Source: Eublepharis macularius
Lineage: Eukaryota > Chordata > Lepidosauria > Squamata > Eublepharidae
Assembly: GCF_028583425.1 (NCBI RefSeq)
Contig: NC_072801.1
Coordinates: 61,457,766 to 61,521,765 of the forward strand
Direction of reading: 5' to 3'
Length of the DNA: 64,000 nt
Shown in pieces: positions 23,632 to 33,741 of the stretch (the first letter of the stretch is position 1; each line of letters opens with the position of its first letter). The position numbers and the translations under genes are program-made. Below the pieces are notes generated by a model. It was not told the origin of the DNA and searched no databases. It was given only the letters and a program-made list of their open reading frames with translations.

Positions 23632-24615
23632 CAGTCTGGTGGAATGGTTAGAGTGTCAAGCTGGGATCTGGAAAACTTGGGTTCGAATCCACATGCTTGC
23701 CTTAAAGCAGTCCAGGGCCGAATCCACACGGCTCAAGTTTGCCGCTATTTTCCCGCCATTTATGCGCTTCTCAGAGGGCTGTTCACATACTCTCACCTCA
23801 ATCCCGCCATTCTTTCGCATCTGTTGCGCTGCGCCTCAGACAAGTTTGTCATGCTTTCCAACGCTTCTCTTGCGCAGTTCTCACCATGGATGTGAACAAG
23901 TAGAAGCAGTTCACAAAGAGACCACCCCTTCTTAACCACCCCAACTTTCTTGTTTCTTGCCTTTCCCTCTTTGCCAAGCAATTCTTATGGTCCCAACTCT
24001 GTCCCAGGCATGCCCGCAGTTCATTATTATTTTTTAAGGGTGCTTTCCTAGCGCTATTGTGCAATCCCATTTTGATTCCCAACCAGTTTGAGAAGTGGCA
24101 TTGTAAAAAGCCCGTGGAGGCATCAAATGTCCGCAATGTCCGCAAACTTTTTCAGTGACCCATTGTGCTCTCCTGGGGCTCTCTGACCAACAGAAAATGC
24201 TACTTCAGTCTCAGTTGTCTATGAATCAAACGCATTTGCAATACAAGAGAAAATCGATATAGCAGAAATCTCCAATTAAATTTTTTTAAAAGTCATGTCG
24301 TCATCGGTGACGGCGGATCTAGACCTGCCCCTTATCTTGCTTTTCTCCCAGGGATGTGAACGAAACACAACACAACGCTGACTCGGTAAGAAAGGGAATG
24401 TGAACACAGCCTGGGACATTGTGGGATAGAATCCAGCGCAATAAATGCGCAGGAAAACTGGAAGGTAGGGAAGTGTGGATTCGGCCCAGGCAATCTTAGT
24501 CCAATTACAGCAGTTTCTCAACATAACTTACCTCCTAGGATTGTTATAAGGATACGGCGGGGGAAGAAGAACTATCAATGCTGCACTGAGCTCCTTGGAT
24601 GAAGGGCAATATAAA
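23632..24615 (+). mobile_element. Sauria-type SINE split by a DNA transposon
   Basis: The head 'ggtggaatggttagagtg' and B box 'gggttcgaatccaca' lie left of 23715. The body resumes at 24487 with 'caatcttagtccaattacag' and 'ggattgttataagg'. The two halves are separated by the 771-bp element at 23716-24486. Confidence 0.65.
23716..24486. mobile_element. 771-bp non-autonomous DNA transposon, 3-bp target duplication
   Basis: The ends are perfect 14-base inverted repeats, GGCCGAATCCACAC and GTGTGGATTCGGCC. CAG lies directly outside each end. A 3-bp duplication and GGCC-type ends suggest the PIF/Harbinger superfamily, although its usual target is TWA. No transposase is encoded. Confidence 0.7.
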
Positions 24616-25774
24616 ATGTCCCCTGAAATGCTGCTCCTGGCAGATTGGGGGGGGGGGGGCCTTAGGAATAGCTTTGGGGGGAACTGGAGGTCTGCAGTGG
24701 GAGCAGGGAATCAGCACCCCTCCACACCTGCTTGCCCAGGCAGACATTTCGTAAAGGGCCTGACCTGACATGTATGGCTTTCTGGATCATTGAGAACAGT
24801 TTTGCATAAACTGGCCTCTGGTGACAGATCAAAAAGATTTGGGTCTTTAATGGAGGTATCTTTCCAACTATTGGAATGTTACACCCATCAGAGCTGGGGA
24901 GGAAGGAAGACCGTTAGCTGCCAGGATCAGATGCAAACTTGGTAGTGGGCTGCTGGGGTTACTGCTTCCCCCCCCCCCATGCTCTCCTTGTATATGTGAA
25001 AGTAAACAAAGGCTACACAGCCAATTGTGAGTCTCTTTAGTGCCCTATCATTACAAGGAAACAGAGCCTGTAAAAGGACACTCCTGAGAGTTTCTACAGC
25101 GTGGGGAAGCGAAGCCCTTTTTGTAACAGTGTACTGGGAGTGGGGTGAGCATCATATTTAACTTTAGACAGGAAAACTATCCATTGCAGTGCTTGGAAAT
25201 TTTATTTTATTTTTGGTTCCCTAGGTTTGTCAATGACATTTTTAAAAATAGCAGGCTTTTCCCAATCCCGTGGCAATATATGCACCCCTCCCACCCTATA
25301 CTACCCAACCTTTTCCAATAGCAAAAGATTGGCTGCACTGCTATGTATTCTTGTATCATGAGGATACAAGACTCCAGGGAGGCCTGGCCTCAGATTAGAG
25401 TTCCCATCTTCTTTCTGTCAGGCCTTCTACGCCCTTAGCAGCCATATGACAGGAGATGCCATTTCTGGACTGGGAGTTATGATTATAGGACACCTTCACC
25501 TGTGGAATAACTTCCTGCTAGCAAAAAAAAAACCCACTCGAAAACAGCATCAACCCCAACTTTCTGCTAAGCACTAAAGAGTTAAGCATTCCAGGCAGCT
25601 GCCTGTTTCAAAGGGCAGATTTGGGCCCTGTTTATTTGAAAGTTCTCCCTCCTCCCAATAGCATCAGAAACTCTCTGCATATCGAATGTGTGCTTGTCAA
25701 GGAGAAGCTAGAAATCTCCCCCTGACACACTATTGTTCTATGAACAAAATGGTTTTTGGTGTAGAAACCGCCAC
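24616..25774. other. Intergenic, no gene seen
   Basis: Short G and C homopolymer runs near 24645 and 24970 are the only notable sequence. No gene is supported. Confidence 0.4.
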
Positions 25775-25786
25775 CTTTACTCTGAC

Positions 25787-26012
25787 AAAATCAAAAAGAG
25801 TCCAGTAGCACCTTTAAGACTAACCAACTTTATTGTAGCATAAGCTTTCGAGAATCACAGTTCTCTTCGTCAGATGCATGCATCCTGGATCGGACGAAGA
25901 GAACTGTGATTCTCAAAAGCTTGTGCTATAGTAAAGTTGGTTAGTCTTAAAGGTGCTACTGGACTCTTTTTGATTTTGCTACTACAGACTAACACGGCTA
26001 ACTCCTCTGTGT
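25787..26012 (-). mobile_element. Fold-back SINE-like repeat, copy 3 (longest)
   Basis: This copy contains both arms: 'gtccagtagcacctttaaga' and its inverse 'cttaaaggtgctactggac', with the turn at 'gatgcatgcatc'. It is flanked by a perfect 12-base duplication CTTTACTCTGAC at 25775-25786 and 26013-26024. On the minus strand its 5' end (acacagaggagttagccg) matches the 5' ends of the copies at 354 and 16031. Confidence 0.85.
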
Positions 26013-26180
26013 CTTTACTCTGACGAGTGCCATCACATCCGCTTGGGAGGGCCAAAAAGGTGGGCTTTGAGAGGAGACCAAATGGGAGGGGGTACGGTGA
26101 CCTAGAGCAGACAACCTCCAAGGTTGTTCTACTGTAGGCCACAAGTCAGGAGTGGTATATTTGACATTTCTGTCTGAAAA

Positions 26181-26425
26181 GCCAGTGTGGTGTAGTGACT
26201 AGAGTAACAGACTAGGATCTGGGAGGCCCAGGTTCAAATCCCCACTCGGCCATGGAAACTTGCTGGGTGATCATGGGCCAGTTACATATTCTCAGCCTGA
26301 TCTACTTCACAAGGTTGTTGTGAGGGGGAAAGTAGAAGAGAGGAGAATGATGTAAGCCACTTTGGGGGCCCACTTGGTGAGAGAGGTAGGGTATAAAGGA
26401 AGTTAAAAAGATAAATAAATTTCTC
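26181..26425 (+). mobile_element. Sauria-type SINE, near full length
   Basis: It has the A box ('gtgtggtgtagtgactagag'), B box ('caggttcaaatccccac'), body ('ttcacaaggttgttgtgagg') and BovB-like tail ('gtagggtataaaggaagtta' then AAATA repeats). Confidence 0.85.
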
Positions 26426-26526
26426 ACTCATCAAAATTCCGTGTGTAAAAATCTAGCACTTCTTCAAGCCTCTCCAAACATATTTAAAAACTGGACACAG
26501 TTCATTCTTTAAATATACTGATTTGC

Positions 26527-26575
26527 AGTAAAATCCTAAACAGAGTTACTCCAGTCGGGCTTAGACTGTTTAGCT
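26527..26575. mobile_element. Mariner-like MITE fragment
   Basis: It reads 'aaaatcctaaacagagttac' then 'tccagtcgggcttagactg', a shortened copy of the palindrome at 1450. Confidence 0.55.
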
Positions 26576-29014
26576 TTTGTTCGTTCCTGGCTTGACTTCT
26601 ATTGTTCTTTCTGCTTTGCCTCTTGCTTCACTTCACTTTGACTCCTTAATACGGCTGCTCATTTGGTTTTTTCCTGCATCTCGTTCTGCTCACATTTCTC
26701 TTCAGTTAACACTCCCTTCACTCGTTTCCATTTCCCTATCAGATCCAACATAAATTACTAGTTTTATCAGTTTCTTTCCTCTCTGACCCATTCTTATCTG
26801 TTTTCTTTGGTTTACCTTCTCATCTTTCCTTTTGGCTAAGCCTCAGGTTACTTTCTGTCTTTTACCCCTTTCTCTAGATCTCACTGTGCCCCCTGACAGA
26901 CTCCTTCAATCAAATGTTTAAACCACATCCACAAAATGCTCCCTTCTCCTGAGTCTTATCTCATTTCCCCATTTTCTTCTTCTCATTTTCCTTATAATCT
27001 CACTATTTTTAAGAATATAAACCCGCAGTCAGGGTTTGTTCTTTTTAACATACTCATTGTACACCACCTAGCTTTGAAATCTCTTTATAAAAATAGTATT
27101 ATTAAACATTTTCTTTTGTTACTTGGGACAGTAAAAAAAGAAAAGCTGGCCTTTGCCCATGCAATTTTGTTTTCTTCTACAGAAGGCTTTTGAGACTCTT
27201 TCTTATGGAAGAATACATGCAAAGGACATTGCTTAAAAGAAACACAGAAAAGAAAAAAGTGAGGGGAAGAAAAAATATAAGTAGGTTTTTCCCCCCAAAG
27301 TGATTTGTAAGTAATATTTTAGGATTAATGTATATATTAGTGCACTAGATAGGTTCAAATACTGGACTTTGGCTCCAACAGGATTCTAGAATCCTGTTCC
27401 CATACCCCTTCTGAAGAATCCAGGTAGTGTTTCTATATTTCTCCAATAGGATTGTTCCTGAAAAGTCTTCAGCTGAAAAGTGTTACATCTGAAATGGGTG
27501 CAAATGCAAAACAAAAAACCCAAGGCCTGACTTTTGTAATGCAAACAGGGAGCTGTTTCCAAATAATACTTGGGGCAGTCATTTCAACTCTGTGTCTCAA
27601 GCTATGGGCAGTGAACAGAAAATGCCCATTCACAAAAAGGAAACTCCCCACTGCATCTCTGTATGAGTCTCTGCTCTCGCATGCCTCCTTTCAATCCACC
27701 TCAACTGGGGTTAAGTGAATTCTTCCTCATCTCTGTATCAAATGTGATTGTATCATTCATTCCAGAAACCACTTCACACACACCCCGCCCCCTGAAGCTG
27801 AATTATCTGTATGAGACTACTCGTCTGTAATGGCTATATAACAACTGCCTGCCTAAGAGCTTGCCTGGTGCTCTGCTCATCCTTTGACTTGGTGGTTTGG
27901 TTTGGGGGGACCTTCCCAGTAGCAGTGCCCCACCCTCCTCTCATAGGAGGCCTGCCAAGTTACTTCGTTCTACAGCAGCTCGTCAGAATGTTTCTGCTCA
28001 GGGCAAACTTGTGATTCTGATGGAACCACAGGATGCAGCCCGAGGAGAACAGTGTTAAGCCCCGCTGATTTAACTGAGAGAGGCTTTAAACAAGCACTTC
28101 GCTTTCTTATCTCAATCAGTGGGATCCTATTTTTCCATTTGCAGTTGTTGAATAGATATTTAATATTTTTAGCGGCCTGTTCATTGTCTTGAGTATGTTT
28201 CTGTTTTTTTTTAAAGAAACAACAATTTGATATTCGATTAAAGAGCAAAGAAACATTATCCGTGTCCACAGGGTGGGAGAAATATCTTGGGTGTTCAGCA
28301 AGAGAATTTTGCTCTGGTTCTAATTTGAAGTATGGAAGGAATTTTCTACCAGGTTGGATGAATTAAAAATCTTTTTTTTTTAAACATCCCCCCCCCCCAG
28401 CACTCCCAACTGTGGACCTCATTGGATGAAGGTTGTTGCGGGGTGGGGAGGGGGTGCCTATGTAAAATTGTTTAATATGGAAGTCAGGAAAAGTTGGTAT
28501 TAAACCTCCCAGTCAGGTTTTGGTAAACCTCAGAAGTTTCAAAAGCCTGAAGGAAATTCAGAAACCTGCAACTGAGCTCTCAAATTGTGCCCGATTTCAA
28601 GTTTGTATAAATTCAAAAATAAAAAATTTAAGCACCCAAGAACTGGCTTTTGTGTTCTCATTCCTACGAGTCTATGATCGCATTCCATTCCTCCCCCTTC
28701 CCACCTTTTGTGGGCTGAGAGAGAGACGGAATTGCAATAGGCTGACCCGTCATAGCCAACCAAGGATTCGAACCTTGGTCTCTCAGAGGCTAAACTCAAC
28801 AGTATACCCAACTCAGGAGTGCTGCTGCTGTGCTACTTAGCTAGAGTTGTACTGGCGATGAGAGTGAGGGGGGGGGCGGGGGGAGAAGCAAACTAACTGG
28901 ACTTTTAAGGCTCCCTCGCACACGCACAGGCTTCCCCAGTTTACCAGTTTTTAAAATCTCTCGCCTACTCTGAACTAAAAAAACACAAAGTAATTAGTAC
29001 ACACACACACTTAC
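26576..29014. other. Intergenic or intronic, no gene seen
   Basis: A T/C-rich stretch lies at 26560-27000. Near 28740-28790 'ccaaggattcgaaccttgg' resembles an inverted tRNA B box, perhaps a SINE remnant. No gene is supported. Confidence 0.4.
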
Positions 29015-29655
29015 CTTTGGTGTCAATGGAAGCAGAGATGCCTGTATTCTCCACGAGCGGGGGAGATACAGATATCAGGATTAAAAAACGAGTTCCTCTT
29101 CAATGGATCCGCTGCCGAAAGAGCTCCCAGCCCGATCGCATCTCTTTCCCATGCCTCAAAAGCCGCGGATCCGGGGGAACCTCTGCAAACGCACCGCGCA
29201 GCGGGAACGTCCCCGAGGGCACCTTTGTGCCAATGAATTTCACTCCCTTGTTTTTGGTTTATTCTGTTTTCCCGGAGACCTCCCGGATTAGGACTCAAAG
29301 AGCAAAAAAAGGTGGAAGTTGCTTGGCGGGGGAGAGGAGAGGAGCCGGGAGGGGTGTGGTGTTTCCTTTCGCAAAAGAATCGCAGCTTCTCTCTGGTTTC
29401 CTGGAAGTGCGTGTGAATGTGCGTGCGCGCTTCAAAGCAAACACCCACTTTCCCGTTAGCACAGTAATCACCAAGGAAAAAACCAATCAGTAGGAATACA
29501 GTTTCAGGGTCTTGCTGGTGGCGTGGTGGTGGGTGCCGAGGCTGGGGGGGCGGGATTGGTTTGTAAGACTTGAAGTGCTTCGGATCAGAAAAGAGCTTGT
29601 ATATTTCAGGGTGAAACTGACACGCTGCGAGAAGGCTGGACTTCGCCGTGCCTGT
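29015..29655 (-). other. Candidate non-coding first exon on the minus strand
   Basis: A strong splice donor (CCAAAG|GTAAGTGTG on the minus strand) ends the segment at 29015. The segment is CpG-rich, notably at 29050-29230, and lies just downstream of a CCAAT/TATA arrangement on the same strand. A long frame here (about 29448-29023) has no recognisable domain. The next acceptor on this strand that I can link to a gene is at 21022, ahead of the SOCS-like coding region. Joining the two is inference; an unrelated gene or a non-coding RNA is possible. Confidence 0.4.
29398..29406. promoter_or_regulatory. STAT-type motif TTCCTGGAA
   Basis: It matches the TTCnnnGAA consensus bound by STAT3/STAT5 and lies within the candidate first exon. 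A single 9-mer can arise by chance. Confidence 0.35.
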
Positions 29656-29682
29656 GTGTGGCTGGGGTGGAGTGTGGCAGAG

Positions 29683-29750
29683 TATTTATTTTTATGAATG
29701 GTCACAACTTTCATTGGCCGCTGGGGGGTGGCTGGCAGGCCTCTGATTGG
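29683..29750 (-). promoter_or_regulatory. Candidate promoter: two CCAAT boxes and TATA-like box
   Basis: On the minus strand CCAAT boxes lie at 29750-29746 (CCAATCAGAGG) and 29717-29713 (GGCCAATGAAAG), followed by CATAAAAATAAATACT at about 29696-29681. Spacing predicts a start near 29655. STAT-type TTCCTGGAA motifs lie at 29819-29827 and 29398-29406. Confidence 0.5.
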
Positions 29751-29818
29751 CAGGAAGTGGCTGTGTAAACCCCAACAGGCCCCCTCCCACTCTCCCTCCC
29801 CTGCTTTTTTCTGGGTGA

Positions 29819-29827
29819 TTCCTGGAA
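29819..29827. promoter_or_regulatory. STAT-type motif TTCCTGGAA
   Basis: A second identical TTCnnnGAA motif, about 70 bases upstream of the distal CCAAT box on the minus strand. SOCS-family promoters are known to carry such sites for feedback control. Confidence 0.35.
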
Positions 29828-30099
29828 GTGTGGAGGGGACTGTTGGTAAGAGGGAGGGGAAAGGAGCCGGTCCCCGCCTATCTCTGCCGCAGAAGAGGGA
29901 AGAGAGAGGTTGGGTAAGGTGATCCAGGGCTCGCAGGGAGATCCCTCTATTCTAAAGCTTGCAACATACATTAACCCTCTCGTAGCCTGGCCAGAAAGGA
30001 GCGTCCCAGGAGACCAAGCCAAAAATGAGAAGGAAAAAAAAAAAGATATTTCCAAGCGGGCCAATGGGTAAACTCCCCTCCCCCTTCCCTCTTTGTGCT

Positions 30100-31920
30100 T
30101 GCACATGTACACCAAAGGCAATGTGCATGAGTGTAGATTTGTGTGTCTCTAAGGCAGTGTTTGTTGCAGAATGACATGAATTAGTGTGCATGTCGTTTAG
30201 GCATCTCTGTGCAATGCATGTGTGGTTCATGGGTACATACCCACACAGACATGCTTTAGGACTTTTTTGGGGATTAGAGGTATTGGTAACTTAAAAGTCT
30301 TTGGGGAGAACAGGTGAAAAATGAAACCAATGTGCATGTGGTCTATGTATTTTTCTACATAGGTATTTAAAAGGCAAATATAAAATGTGCATGTTTCTGT
30401 ACCAGATGCAGCCCTACGCATTTAGGTGCCGGAAGTGGAAAATTCAAATGGTGTCCCCATGGGAGCAACAGACAGAACAACAAGGAACAATTAATGTTAA
30501 ACTACTACAGTTGCCATCTGAGGCCGGCCGCACTGCCCTGCCTTCGCACTGACATACCCCTTGTGTACTTGCAGTGTTGTGAGGTCTACAAACTACATGC
30601 AGAGTGTGGAGTAGAGGATCCATTGTGTGCCTTTGGTAGAGAAGAGCAGCACTGAAATCCTTGCCTAACCACGAGGCTCACGCCATGACTTTGGGCAAGT
30701 GACACTTTCCCAGTCTGACTTTCTTTGCAGGGTTGTTGTGCATGAGGCTAAAATTAGGGAGGCCCCCCTCCCTCCACATATGAAGTGCCCTGATCCCTAT
30801 AGGGGAAGGGAAATATGATAAATACTAACAAGTGTAAGGACATGCATTGTATGCACCAAATTTCATGTGCACAGCATGTGTGTGAGGGCTTTGTACGCAG
30901 AAAATGGCAACCTATCTTTATTTTATTTTTCAATTTTTACCAAATTTCTCGTCCTTTTCACCCAACTCAGAATTCACACCAAGTGACCAAACAGCAATTC
31001 AAAATGCCATACAAATTTACATTGATATAATAATCAATTCAGAACCAACATGAAGAGCAGATAATGTGAGTTCATGCATGCAGCTTTATATATCTGCATA
31101 CGTTATATGTGTAGGAATGTGCATGCATGCAGCCTTTGGCATGTGCACTAACCAGAAGTATGTGAATTATAATGATCCATGCATTTATTGATCTATGTGC
31201 TTCCACTTTATCTCTGTGACACTTGTCCTTGAATCTACATGCTGCACATGTATGCATACATAGTTTAGCGCATGTAATGGGTTACATGTGTGTGCACTTG
31301 GTGTGTGCTCGTGCCTAAACAGTCTCATGTTTGCATATACCTTATTTTGTATATTCATGTACTGCACATAATTGAACCATGAAAAGAATGCACAAATATC
31401 ACATGCTTGCTGAGTCAGTGTGGTGTCGGTATACATTTGTTGGCAGTGTACATTGTTTACATACTTCCTTCTGGAATGAGCATATGGAAAGATGGTATGC
31501 AGATGAGTGCTTTATAGTGCACCTGGTGCTGGGACATGTAACATTAAGTGTGCACAAAGATGTACATGTCTGGACATACAAAAGTGCAATACAACTACAT
31601 TGCACGTCTGCAACAAATGATCATAAATCATTTACAAAGCATCTTTGAGGTGATTTGCAATCTTGCTTCAGCTTATAGCAGTCCCCTGAAGTGTGAGCTC
31701 AACCGATGTGTACATTTCATTTATTTAAATATTTTTTATCCTGCCTTGTTACATGTACTGTTCAAAGTGGCGCACAATGTCTGTGTCAAGCGGAGGTGGT
31801 GTATGTGTGCATAGTTTCACTGTGTGAGATAGGTGATGTTTATGCATGTAACGTCTGGGTTTACCTTGTGTGCCTGGCCATGTTTGTGCATGACCTGTGT
31901 GAGAGAGTGTGCAACTGGGA
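30100..31920. other. TGCATG/ACATGT-rich low-complexity region
   Basis: The sequence is packed with TGCATG, GTGCAT, ACATGT and TGTGCA words in alternating purine-pyrimidine order without forming a clean microsatellite. I count roughly a dozen plus-strand TGCATG in 1.8 kb. A degenerate SINE piece may lie near 30650-30790. No coding gene is supported. Confidence 0.55.
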
Positions 31921-31959
31921 ACAGTGAAGCTAGAGCATATGATATGAATTCAGGGGAAA

Positions 31960-32330
31960 GGTGGAGAATTTGGGGAGTGTCTCTCTCTGCAATTTAAAAC
32001 TATTCAGTCCTCCCAGCCCCACCGAGTGAGGCACTTTATCCAAGGAGGATCACAGACCCACCCAGGAATCCTCACTCCCCCTTCCACAGATCTCTGGCTT
32101 CCAAGCCCAGCCTCACCATCCGCTCACTTCTTTCGGCCCTCTGGCTCGGGAACACGGGCACTCTGGCATGGTGCTCGCTCCTTTTCCTGGCCTGGGTGGC
32201 GTTTATGAGCTAATCATGCGCAGTCAGGGCTGTTAGCTGTTCCTGGCAGGTCTGAAGTTGCCGGTAAAGGCACCGGTTTCCTAGCAGTGATTAGGGGGAA
32301 GCGAGTGCCTGATGGAATGCTAAGCAGCAA
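31960..32330. other. Moderately GC-rich single-copy stretch
   Basis: It lacks the repeat families seen elsewhere in the window and contains 'gcgtttatgagctaatcatg' and 'ccggtaaaggcaccgg'. It might be a conserved non-coding element; this is a guess from its non-repeat character. Confidence 0.25.
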
Positions 32331-32589
32331 TAACCACACACAGGCCGCCTCCCCGGGGCTCCCGGGAGAGTGTGGCCAAGGAGGAGGGAGAGGAGGGAGG
32401 AACGGAGTGCTGTGTGTGGCCACTGAGCTCCCCCACCCCCTTGCTCATTTTAAGGATGTGATCTGAGTGGGGGCCTTTGCCCCTCAAAAGCTTTTTCTGT
32501 TCTAGAGATCCTCTGGAAATGATGTACAATGACAAGGTGCCTCTGAGCATGAACAGAATGCCTTTGCTGTGGTGGAACCATAAACAATG

Positions 32590-32795
32590 GTTTGCATCTA
32601 GGAGAAGAAGCTGGTTTAAATCTCCACTCTGCCATGGAAGTCTGGGGGAGGGTGCATGGGCCATCACTCACACCCAGCCTAGCCTACCTCACAGGGTTGT
32701 TGTGATGATAAAATGGGGGGAAACAGTACAAGCTGCTTTGGATTCCTATTGGGGGGGAAAGTGGGGTATAAAGGAAGTAAAATAAAATAAACATT
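32590..32795 (+). mobile_element. Sauria-type SINE, head eroded
   Basis: It contains 'ggtttaaatctccactctgc', 'ctcacagggttgttgtgatg' and a tail 'gtggggtataaaggaagtaa' with AAATA repeats. Confidence 0.8.
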
Positions 32796-33183
32796 CCAGA
32801 TATGTTTGAGGCCCTGCACTTCTTGCTTTAGACATCAGGGTCATCAATTGTTCTTCCGGCTAAGGAATTATCTGAGGGAAGACTCAGATGGCAAACACCC
32901 CGTGAAGTCAATCCCCAAAGCTGCATTTCGGGCTTCAGGAATATTTAAAGTCTAAGACTTCTTCTGAGCATGTATCTAATATCTAAGGCTTCAACTGGGC
33001 ATGTGCAGAGTGTTTCCACTTTGTGATAGGAAACAATCACCCAGTCCTATGCGTCTGGGAAAGTGTAGCAGAGTTTCCATCTGACACCAGGTGACTTCTG
33101 AACAGGCTCGGCCCTGTCCCTTTTCCAGTCAGATACATGGCTGCAGGGATGTAAACAAGCCGCTGAGGGTCATGTGATGTGAT

Positions 33184-33433
33184 CAGGGCTTTTTTTCAGG
33201 GGGAACGCAGGGGAACGGAGTTCCAGAACCTCTTGAAAATGGTCACATGGCTGATGGCCCTGCCCCCTGATCTCCAGACAGAGGGGAGTTGAGATTGCTG
33301 CTGAGTGGCACCGAGGGCCATCTAAACTCCCCTCTGTCTGGAGATCAGGGGCGGGGCCACTAGCCATGTGACCATTTTCTCTGAGGGAAACCCACTGAGT
33401 TCTACCACCTCTTTTCCCAGAATAAAAGCCCTG
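33184..33433. mobile_element. hAT-type hairpin MITE ('cagggcttttttt' family), intact ends
   Basis: It runs from cagggctttttttcagg to agaataaaagccctg, with long inverted arms around 'ctccagacagagggg'. A perfect 8-bp target duplication GATGTGAT lies at 33176-33183 and 33434-33441, diagnostic of the hAT superfamily. Confidence 0.9.
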
Positions 33434-33444
33434 GATGTGATGAT

Positions 33445-33570
33445 AAGCATGTTAGTAAAGATGAGGGAGATCTGAGTTCTAATCCCTTCCTAGCCCAGAA
33501 ACTGGCTAAGTGGCTGTGGGCCAGTCATGCACTCTCAAGCCTAACCTGCCTCACAAGATTTTTGTGGGAA
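33445..33570 (+). mobile_element. Sauria-type SINE, truncated by a mariner MITE
   Basis: It reads 'gatctgagttctaatccc' ... 'tgcctcacaagatttttgtg' and stops at 33570 where the palindrome at 33573 begins. A possible SINE tail remnant in reverse lies at 33670-33740. Confidence 0.6.
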
Positions 33571-33572
33571 TA

Positions 33573-33661
33573 GCAGTGCAATCCTAAACAGAGTTACTCC
33601 AGTCTAAGCCCAGTGAAATCAATGGGCTTAGACTGGAGTAACTCTGTTTAGGATTGCACCG
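33573..33661. mobile_element. Palindromic mariner-like MITE, copy with TA target
   Basis: It runs from gcagtgcaatcctaaacaga to 'gtttaggattgcaccg' and is flanked by TA on both sides (33571-33572 and 33662-33663), as expected for Tc1/mariner insertion. It is a nearly perfect 89-bp hairpin. Confidence 0.8.
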
Positions 33662-33741
33662 TAAATGTATCTATTTATTATACCCTCTTTTCTCCCTAAT
33701 GGGGACCCAAACAACTTACACCGTTGTTCTTCCCTGATCAC

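Noticed and set aside
26181-26260. tRNA gene
   Set aside because: The A and B boxes belong to the SINE head. The sequence does not fold into a standard cloverleaf and continues into the SINE body.
29023-29448. 141-residue minus-strand frame in the CpG-rich region
   Set aside because: No domain is visible and its composition follows the CpG-rich sequence. The donor at 29015 fits a non-coding exon better.
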